This document shows positions 6,057-11,667 of a stretch of 11,667 nucleotides of DNA, piece by piece. The stretch comes from Gammaproteobacteria bacterium. GTDB lineage: Bacteria > Pseudomonadota > Gammaproteobacteria > S012-40. The position numbers and the translations under genes were made by a program. The DNA lies in contig JAOUPJ010000089.1 in the NCBI GenBank assembly GCA_029879945.1, forward strand, positions 1-11,667. The letters are read 5' to 3'. The notes beneath the pieces are model-generated. The model saw only the letters and a list, made by a program, of their open reading frames with translations, did not search any database and was not told where the DNA came from. The first letter of the stretch is position 1, and each line of letters starts with the position of its first letter.

Positions 6057-8093
6057 TTAGAAATCCAGACCAAAGAAATCGTCTGAGCCGGCAAAGGCCT
6101 GGCCTGCCTTATCGTCTCCAAGCCGCTCCTGGCTTGAGCTGGTTTCAGATTCTGCGGGCTTTGAGGCACCATCCTTTTTGTATTCTTTCAGCAACTCTTC
6201 CAATTCGGGTAAAAGCGGTCGCTCGTCTCCAGTGAAAAAATCCCAAAAGCTGCGTTGATCCAGCTGTTTGGCGCGCATGAAATTGTACTTGCTGCCTGAG
6301 ACCGACGCGGTCACGGCAGCGTCTCGAAGTATGACAGGGCGCAAAAAGACCATCAGATTGGTTTTGTCTTCCACTTCGCGCTTGTAGCGGAACAACATAC
6401 CCAGGATGGGGATATCACCTAATAAGGGAATCTTTTGCGTGGTTTCCTGTTGATCATCGGTAATCAAACCCCCGAGTACCACCACTTCACCATCGTTAAC
6501 CATGACACTGGTTTTAATGGTACGCTGACTGGTTACCAAGCTGGCTTCACCGGCGTTTCCTGCAGTGATGGCGTCCACCGCCTGATCGATTTCCAATTTG
6601 ATGGCATCGCCTTCATTGATCTGCGGCTTCACCTTGAGGCGTATGCCCACCTGCTTGGCTTTAAATGTGGTGAAGGGATTACTGATCCCCGTATTGTTAC
6701 CTGTACTGGAAAAACTGCCGCTGGGAACAGAGACCTCTTTACCCACAAAGATCTCGGCCTCTTCATTATCCATGGTGACAATATTGGGGGTAGAAAGCAC
6801 ATTGGCATTTCCATCTCCCGCCAAGGCAGTGATAATTCCGGCAAAGCTGTAACCCGAGGTTATTTTTCCGAGGGCGAAGGTGGCACCCGCTGGTAGGGAA
6901 GGAAAATTCCCGCTCTCAGCCGCAGCAATGGCACCCGCAATCCCTGATAGACTATTATTACCTAAGTTACTGATTCCAACAGGATTTCTCCCTATATCAT
7001 CCAGTGATCCCGCGCCCGCTGCCCAGTTCACACCCAGCTCACTGGATTTACTGGCAGAGACTTCGGCAATAATGGCTTCCACCAGAACCTGCGCACGGCG
7101 CACGTCTAGCTTTTGAATCACATTTTCGAGCGATCTAAAAATGTCTGGCGCGGCGGTGATGACCAGGGCGTTGGAGGCCTCGTCTGCCTGGATATTGAAA
7201 TCGGTATTTTGCCTGGCCGCAGCCTTAGGCCGATTGCCGCCCTTGGCCTGTACATTTCCTACCCCTGTCAGCACGGTTACCAATTCTTTGGCCTGGGCGT
7301 AGCGCAAATAAATCACATGGGTATTGCCCACTGTTTCGGAAGGGGTGTCCAGATGCGCAATAATGGTCTTGAGACGTAGTCGGTCGGATTTGTCCCCACC
7401 CATTAAGATGGTATTGGTGCGCTCATCGGCAACCAGTGTTGTGGATTCCGTCTTTTTTTCTTTATTGCCCTTATCCAAGGCCGTTAGCACCCGCACCACT
7501 TCGCTGGCGGAGGCGTGCTGCAGATTAACTACCTCGATTTCACTGCTACTGGGCTCGTCGATACGATCAATAATGCCCATGATGCGATCAATATTGCTGG
7601 CCCGATCGGCGATGATGAGGATGTTTGTACCGGAATGGGCTGCAAGATGGCCCTGGGGTGGCACCAAAGGCCGAAGAATCGGGACAAGCTGGGAGGCCTG
7701 CACATGCTTGACTTCAATGATGCGCGTAATCACCTCTTCCCCTTCCCCTTCCAGGGGCATGCCGGCATGCTTGGCGTCGGCGTCAGGCAGTATCTTGATG
7801 ACTTTACCCGAAGGAACTGCGGTAAAACCGTGTACATCCAGGATGGTGAGAAAGACCTGGTAGACCTGGCTTTCATCCAATGGACGCGAAGAGATGATGG
7901 TGATCTTACCCTTAACTCGCGGGTCAACAATAAAATTCTTGCCGGTCGCTTCGGCGACTGTCGTAATGACAGCGTTTATGTCTGCTTGTTTGAGATTGAG
8001 TGTTATTTTTTTTGCGTGAGCGGTAGCGCAACAGCTAATCAAAAGGGCAAATAACAGCAAGTCCCTGACATATTTGTTTAATTTTTGATCCAT
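6057..8093 (-). CDS. gspD: Type II secretion outer-membrane secretin GspD
   Basis: A 678-residue secretin. Residues 1-27 (MDQKLNKYVRDLL, then a hydrophobic core ending ATAHA) are a Sec signal peptide. Domains in order: N0 (about 28-105), N1 (120-180), N2 (185-250), N3 (257-330), then the secretin beta-barrel domain (about 335-590) with VLGGLI (539-544) and PLLGDIPILGMLF (556-568). The last 88 residues form an S-domain-like tail, polar and acidic, ending GLDF. In other systems this region binds a pilotin lipoprotein; no pilotin gene is identified here. GspD multimers form the exit pore. The ATG at 8093 was chosen because it gives a normal signal peptide and follows GGTAGGA. The frame is open to a TTG at 8129, which would add 12 residues and begins inside the candidate -10 box. 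Confidence 0.97.
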   Translation of the reverse strand: MDQKLNKYVRDLLLFALLISCCATAHAKKITLNLKQADINAVITTVAEATGKNFIVDPRVKGKITIISSRPLDESQVYQVFLTILDVHGFTAVPSGKVIKILPDADAKHAGMPLEGEGEEVITRIIEVKHVQASQLVPILRPLVPPQGHLAAHSGTNILIIADRASNIDRIMGIIDRIDEPSSSEIEVVNLQHASASEVVRVLTALDKGNKEKKTESTTLVADERTNTILMGGDKSDRLRLKTIIAHLDTPSETVGNTHVIYLRYAQAKELVTVLTGVGNVQAKGGNRPKAAARQNTDFNIQADEASNALVITAAPDIFRSLENVIQKLDVRRAQVLVEAIIAEVSASKSSELGVNWAAGAGSLDDIGRNPVGISNLGNNSLSGIAGAIAAAESGNFPSLPAGATFALGKITSGYSFAGIITALAGDGNANVLSTPNIVTMDNEEAEIFVGKEVSVPSGSFSSTGNNTGISNPFTTFKAKQVGIRLKVKPQINEGDAIKLEIDQAVDAITAGNAGEASLVTSQRTIKTSVMVNDGEVVVLGGLITDDQQETTQKIPLLGDIPILGMLFRYKREVEDKTNLMVFLRPVILRDAAVTASVSGSKYNFMRAKQLDQRSFWDFFTGDERPLLPELEELLKEYKKDGASKPAESETSSSQERLGDDKAGQAFAGSDDFFGLDF

Positions 8094-8127
8094 TCCTACC
8101 GTTTGTCCTATTTTCCCTGCGAATCGC

Positions 8128-8133
8128 AAATTA
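8128..8133 (-). promoter_or_regulatory. Candidate -10 box in the gspC-gspD gap
   Basis: The 70-base gap between the gspC stop and the gspD ATG contains a perfect TATAAT on the minus strand. No good -35 box stands 15-19 bases upstream; a TTGCAA is present but only 11 bases away. It could give gspD extra expression independent of gspC. A six-base match alone is weak evidence. Confidence 0.3.
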
Positions 8134-8163
8134 TAGCCCTATGTTGTTGCAAGCACTAATCCG

Positions 8164-9078
8164 CTAATTAACGGGCACCACAAATGTTTGATTCACCCCA
8201 TTACGCAAAACATCTACTGAAACCTGACTGGCTTCCTTCAATTGCTTCATTATTTCCAGGCCCTTCAGAGGATTGTCCAATTCGATGCCGTTGACGGAGG
8301 TCACCACATCGCCCGGCTTGAGGCCAACCTGACCTAAAAGCTCCTTGTCACGTCCTGGAAAGACGCGATAACCCTTTATGTCTCCCCCCACTCGATAGGG
8401 TTCGGCGCGCACAGCGCTCATGACCGATTGGGGATCCGATTCCAGCTTCTGCTTGTATTCGTTCAACACTCTGGCCGCTTCGGGAGTGACCACTGAACTG
8501 ACGCTATTCTGCTGAGTGGCTGAGGCGCGTCTGCTGGGTAGACTTTCATTAACACCGGCAATCACCTCTTCGGGCATTCTCAAGGTCTCGAAACGTCCAT
8601 TGCGTAAAAGGATAATCTTGTCGGGATGCACCTCTTTGAGGATGGCTCCACCCGGCAGACTGGATTCAACCCGATATATCTCATCATCCCCACTGGAGCC
8701 AGCAACGATCGCCCAGGCCCGGCTAGGATCATCGGAAGCATAGACGCCCTTGAGTGTTAAACGTAACGAGGTATCGGGGGCCTCATCCGGAATCTCCTGC
8801 GCCACCTCCTTGGGAGGGGCCATATCGGCCAGACCAAACAAGTGCCAGGATGAGAGATCACTTTGTTGACGGTTTTCCACCGGGCCACTCCTACTCAGGG
8901 AGGACGAGCTAACAGAGGCAGGGACAGGACGCTCATCCACGGGGACAAAGGTCCACACCATATTGGCGGCTGTAGAAGAAAGCGCCACCACAAACACGCC
9001 GGACATCAATGTAGGAAGCTGCTGATAGACTGCAGCATAATCGATATTGAGACGGGTAAGTATCGGCTTTAAATCCAT
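8164..9078 (-). CDS. gspC: Type II secretion inner-membrane clamp protein GspC
   Basis: A 304-residue bitopic protein. A short cytoplasmic N-terminus is followed by one membrane segment at about residues 25-45. A Ser/Pro-rich linker (50-72) leads to the homology region (about 76-170), which begins SSWHLFGLAD and contains LKGVYASDDPSRAWAIVA and GGAILKEVHPDKIILLRNG, the family hallmark. The C-terminus (about 216-304) is a PDZ domain with VGLKPGDVVTSVNGIELDN. GspC's homology region contacts the N0 domain of GspD, linking the inner and outer membrane parts, and the PDZ domain contributes to substrate choice. No clear ribosome binding site is seen at normal spacing before the ATG; GGAA lies over 15 bases away. 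It is the first gene of the C-F block, with a 112-base gap upstream. Confidence 0.96.
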   Translation of the reverse strand: MDLKPILTRLNIDYAAVYQQLPTLMSGVFVVALSSTAANMVWTFVPVDERPVPASVSSSSLSRSGPVENRQQSDLSSWHLFGLADMAPPKEVAQEIPDEAPDTSLRLTLKGVYASDDPSRAWAIVAGSSGDDEIYRVESSLPGGAILKEVHPDKIILLRNGRFETLRMPEEVIAGVNESLPSRRASATQQNSVSSVVTPEAARVLNEYKQKLESDPQSVMSAVRAEPYRVGGDIKGYRVFPGRDKELLGQVGLKPGDVVTSVNGIELDNPLKGLEIMKQLKEASQVSVDVLRNGVNQTFVVPVN

Positions 9079-9142
9079 TTTAGTGTGGACGCGGTGTTCC
9101 GTAAGCTAGTTCCCTAATAATTCACAGAGGAAGATGTCAGTG

Positions 9143-9170
9143 TTTTTACACTATCGGTAGAGAATGGCAA
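9143..9170 (-). promoter_or_regulatory. Candidate promoter for gspC-F
   Basis: On the minus strand TTGCCA (9165-9170, five of six to TTGACA) and TAAAAA (9143-9148, four of six to TATAAT) are separated by 16 bases. The pair lies about 65 bases upstream of the gspC ATG in the gap after the lipoprotein gene. A small palindrome AGTGT-tttt-ACACT (9139-9152) overlaps the -10 and could be a protein site or chance. The call is a pattern match only. Confidence 0.35.
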
Positions 9171-9190
9171 TTAGCATACCAAAAAAATGA

Positions 9191-11143
9191 CTATTTTTCA
9201 GTGATTTTCAGGGAGTAGCTTCCATATCTGCCAGCGGCTGAGTATTTGTTCGCCGATGTCACTTCCACAAAGAGAGTCTCGCTGACTGTGGGTGTGATTT
9301 CTAGCTTGGAGGCCAGAGAACTGGCGTCATTATGGTATCGAAATGCAGGCGGACATGAATTGGTATCCGTCTTTTCACTGACTCTAAGATAGTTGTTCCC
9401 TTCTATATCGTCATTGGATGAATCCATGGTGAACCCGGCGTTGTATACTCGCAAGACGGTATCGGCCCCATTTTTTAGATTGTGGGTCTCAATCACATAG
9501 GTCTTATCTTCTTGTGCCTCGAAGAAAAACACGTCGACATCACTCTGCCTGCTGTCTATGGCCGTATCCCAGAAATTTTTATACAAGGTTAACTGGGCAT
9601 CAGGCAGCGGCACCGCACTGGCCTGGGCATTGTAGTCGTTGGGCTCGAAATCGTCTTCTTTGAACAGTACATCACGATCCTCAAAGAAAGGAAGTAACTG
9701 TTCGCGAGTCAAGCTGCTTGTAAGTTGGATCCTGTCCCAAAATTTCTCCAGATTATTCGGCATTTCGCTCAGAAGACTTCCATCATGGCTGTGGCCTTCG
9801 ACGGTTTCCGGGGTCCACTCACTGGACCTGAACAGAGAATAGATGGGTTCTGCGCCAAAGTTCTCTCGAATATTGTGCAGTATGTTTGCAATAGCAAATT
9901 CACTACTGGAATATCGGTAAAACGATTGGTTCGCCATCTCGCCCTTTAAGCCCACGTCCACCACAGAAGGCCCATTCGACGCCAGGTCAATTACCTTTTC
10001 CAGATCGCCCGCAACAGACTGCTGAGCGCTACCGTACAGCCAGTGCTTTACAGACACACTAAAGAAATTGGCCAGACCTTCGTCCCAACTCAATTGCAAG
10101 TCCAAGGTGTTATCTTTGGAGCTATGGCAACCACCGGGGGAATCGGCATGAAACAGGTGCGCATTATTTAAGTGGAAAAATTCATGCAGAATAATATCGT
10201 CATCCCATTCGTCATTATTGTAGATACCTTCCTCATTGGCCGTGGTGTTTCCACTGAGATAGATTCCTTCTGGATAGATACAACCCGAAGAGGTAATACA
10301 ACTCAATGCACCTGTAATCTCACTGTTACCCGGCTCCCAATAGACGGTGGCTCGAGGAAAACTGCTAATTCCAAATCCCTGCAAATACTGTTTTCCAGAA
10401 TGCATCACATCAAATATATTAAATGCACCGGCAACTTCGCCTTCGATTTTAAATTCATGCAAGCCATCGCTGAATTTTTTCGCATTCGATCGCCAGGAAT
10501 ACAAATGTCCTGATAAATCACGAACCGATGTCGATTCAAAAACATTTTCCGAGTCGGACACCAGCACTCTGAGATAATATTGATCAGGGATAAATTCACT
10601 AAAAACAAAATCCCCATTCATATCGGTAAAGGTCGTATCGATTAAATTCTCAGAATGATCTCTCAGTTGCACCAAACCCCCACGAACGGGTTTGAAAGCC
10701 GTAGCATAGATACCATTGGTATCATCATACAATTTATCCTGATAAGACACGCCACCCGAAATCTGTACCGATTCATTGCTCACAATGAGCAGAAATTCTG
10801 AAGCCATATTCTTGTAACTGACACGAATAATAGACTCGCCCAAGCTGACGGTTTTGATGCGTCCAATGTTCGAAACGGTCGCCACACCTGTATTAGAACT
10901 GACCCAAGTCATGGGAGGTAGGAAACTTTTTGGGTTACCTGCCACATCATACAGGCTGGGACTAATCAATACATTTTTACCTGTCCCTACAACTGTCAGG
11001 CTTTGAATAGAAAAAGAGAGGTGGGAAGCATCTTCTTCCTTCTCATTGGAGCCAGATTTTTCACAAGCAGTCATGGAAATCATCATTGCAACTGTAAAGA
11101 GGACTTGAAGTCCCTTTTTCCAATTCAAAATACTACTTCTCAT
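9191..11143 (-). CDS. Lipoprotein with Big2-like, zinc-metallopeptidase-like and PPC-like domains
   Basis: A 650-residue protein with a lipoprotein signal: basic MRSSILNWKKG, hydrophobic core, then the lipobox MTAC with C27 as the lipidated residue. Residues about 40-122 resemble a bacterial Ig-like Big2 domain (TWVSSNTGVATVSNIGRI). About 126-200 resembles a carboxypeptidase-regulatory or Cna-B type beta-sandwich (GGLVQLRD, then TDMNGDFVFSEF). HEFFH at 320-324 is a zincin HExxH motif; E355 in WDEGLANFF, 31 residues on, is a plausible third zinc ligand of a gluzincin. Residues about 498-650 (DDFEPNDYNAQA, then SDVDVFFFEAQEDKTYVIET) match the pre-peptidase C-terminal (PPC) domain of secreted proteases. 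The peptidase family is not assigned and activity is unproven. A GTG at 11152 would add three residues. The start overlaps the upstream gene by 11 bases. By context it may be a cargo of the adjacent T2SS. Confidence 0.85.
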   Translation of the reverse strand: MRSSILNWKKGLQVLFTVAMMISMTACEKSGSNEKEEDASHLSFSIQSLTVVGTGKNVLISPSLYDVAGNPKSFLPPMTWVSSNTGVATVSNIGRIKTVSLGESIIRVSYKNMASEFLLIVSNESVQISGGVSYQDKLYDDTNGIYATAFKPVRGGLVQLRDHSENLIDTTFTDMNGDFVFSEFIPDQYYLRVLVSDSENVFESTSVRDLSGHLYSWRSNAKKFSDGLHEFKIEGEVAGAFNIFDVMHSGKQYLQGFGISSFPRATVYWEPGNSEITGALSCITSSGCIYPEGIYLSGNTTANEEGIYNNDEWDDDIILHEFFHLNNAHLFHADSPGGCHSSKDNTLDLQLSWDEGLANFFSVSVKHWLYGSAQQSVAGDLEKVIDLASNGPSVVDVGLKGEMANQSFYRYSSSEFAIANILHNIRENFGAEPIYSLFRSSEWTPETVEGHSHDGSLLSEMPNNLEKFWDRIQLTSSLTREQLLPFFEDRDVLFKEDDFEPNDYNAQASAVPLPDAQLTLYKNFWDTAIDSRQSDVDVFFFEAQEDKTYVIETHNLKNGADTVLRVYNAGFTMDSSNDDIEGNNYLRVSEKTDTNSCPPAFRYHNDASSLASKLEITPTVSETLFVEVTSANKYSAAGRYGSYSLKITEK

Positions 11144-11624
11144 GGTACTCACGCAGATTCGTTTCTCCCAACCCTCTAGGAATCAAATTAAAGGGCTCCC
11201 GTTGGTTCTTGCGCACACTACTCAGATCTCTACTAATTTCCAGACTATCCTGCGCGCCAAAACGATCATCAGCACTGCGCTCAACTTCCGCAGTAACAAG
11301 AATTTCTCCCACTTGGAAGTCCTTCGCCACCTTCAAAACCACTTCCTTGCTCCAGGAAGCGAACTGGTCGGGAGGGACTATATATGTGGTCTTTTTTGAT
11401 AACACACTAAGACCTTGAGGAAGAGTCAATCGAACCAAAAAACGACCCTCTTTGAGTGAACTCAGGGCGCTGATCCTGATTCGATACAGGTCTGTGGCGC
11501 CCATTGACTTATCAATTGGGCTAATACTAACTATTACCGGAGAAATGGGCTTAGTCGCCGCCAAGGATGGTAGCTGTATCAAGAATAGAAGGATAAGCAG
11601 TAGGGTAAGTTTCCCTGTCTTCAC
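11133..11624 (-). CDS. Small secreted protein of unknown function, overlapping the lipoprotein gene
   Basis: A 163-residue protein, not recognised as a named family. Residues 1-22 (MKTGKLTLLLILLFLIQLPS, then LA) are a clear Sec signal peptide with cleavage likely at SLA-A. There is no cysteine at the cleavage site, so a soluble periplasmic or secreted protein is expected. The middle (about 30-120) alternates hydrophobic residues in beta-strand fashion (YRIRISALSS, RFLVRLTLPQ, EILVTAEVER), suggesting one Ig-like sandwich; the last 40 residues are polar and basic. The start is a GTG at 11624 preceded by GGGGG five bases away; the nearby ATG at 11626 is in another frame and meets a stop at once. 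Its end overlaps the lipoprotein start, so the two are likely co-translated and may work together. The only direct evidence is the signal peptide, ribosome binding site and overlap. Confidence 0.75.
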   Translation of the reverse strand: MKTGKLTLLLILLFLIQLPSLAATKPISPVIVSISPIDKSMGATDLYRIRISALSSLKEGRFLVRLTLPQGLSVLSKKTTYIVPPDQFASWSKEVVLKVAKDFQVGEILVTAEVERSADDRFGAQDSLEISRDLSSVRKNQREPFNLIPRGLGETNLREYHEK

Positions 11625-11667
11625 ATAAACCCCCGGTCTCTAAGACTGGACTTAATCTAAATACACA

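Noticed and set aside
7324..8054. Two overlapping 179-codon plus-strand reading frames opposite the gspD N-terminal half.
   Set aside because: They are antisense to a clearly real secretin gene, have no ribosome binding site or recognisable domain, and overlap each other in different frames.
8094..8129. TTG start adding 12 residues to GspD.
   Set aside because: It would bury the signal peptide behind extra polar residues, and its first bases overlap the TATAAT box. The ATG at 8093 follows GGTAGGA and gives a normal secretin signal.
9139..9152. AGTGT-tttt-ACACT palindrome considered as a terminator.
   Set aside because: Five base pairs only and no T-run after it on the minus strand; noted only as a possible protein site near the candidate gspC promoter.
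9182..9199. Possible terminator at the end of the lipoprotein gene (AAAAAT / ATTTTT stem with a few extra T on the minus strand).
   Set aside because: The stem is only six A/T pairs with no G/C and overlaps the stop codon. It is too weak to call a terminator, so readthrough to gspC remains possible.

Overview
The window is a type II secretion system (T2SS, general secretory pathway) locus read almost entirely from the minus strand. The pseudopilin, secretin and ATPase sequences and the C-D-E-F-G-H-I-J-K gene order point to a gammaproteobacterium, probably free-living. The species cannot be named from the sequence. Base composition is moderate in the gsp genes and looks more AT-rich in the two genes at the right end (judged by eye, not counted).

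Reading right to left, in the direction of transcription: a small secreted protein of unknown function (11133-11624) overlaps the start of a large lipoprotein. The lipoprotein carries a Big2-like domain, an HEFFH zinc-metallopeptidase motif and a C-terminal PPC-like domain (9191-11143). After a 112-base gap come gspC (inner-membrane clamp), gspD (outer-membrane secretin), gspE (assembly ATPase) and gspF (inner-membrane platform). The pseudopilin genes gspG, gspH, gspI, gspJ and gspK follow as a tightly packed block. gspK runs off the left edge after 92 codons. gspL and gspM are not in the window and may lie beyond that edge.

The gsp cluster is interrupted between gspF and gspG by a plus-strand gene for an exported pentapeptide-repeat protein (2516-3265). 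Its 3' end meets the 3' end of gspF with 4 bases between them. Its 5' end faces gspG across a 183-base divergent spacer with candidate extended -10 promoters on both strands. The canonical gsp run is therefore split into C-D-E-F and G-H-I-J-K blocks with an antisense gene between them.

Together the gsp genes encode most of a machine that moves folded periplasmic proteins across the outer membrane: E powers F, F and C link to the pseudopilus made from G-K, and D is the exit channel. The flanking lipoprotein metallopeptidase has the domain style of secreted proteases and is a reasonable guess for a cargo of this system. The pentapeptide protein is exported and could be an accessory factor or an unrelated passenger. 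No RNA gene, CRISPR array, insertion sequence or phage feature was seen, and no stretch over 300 bases lacks a gene.
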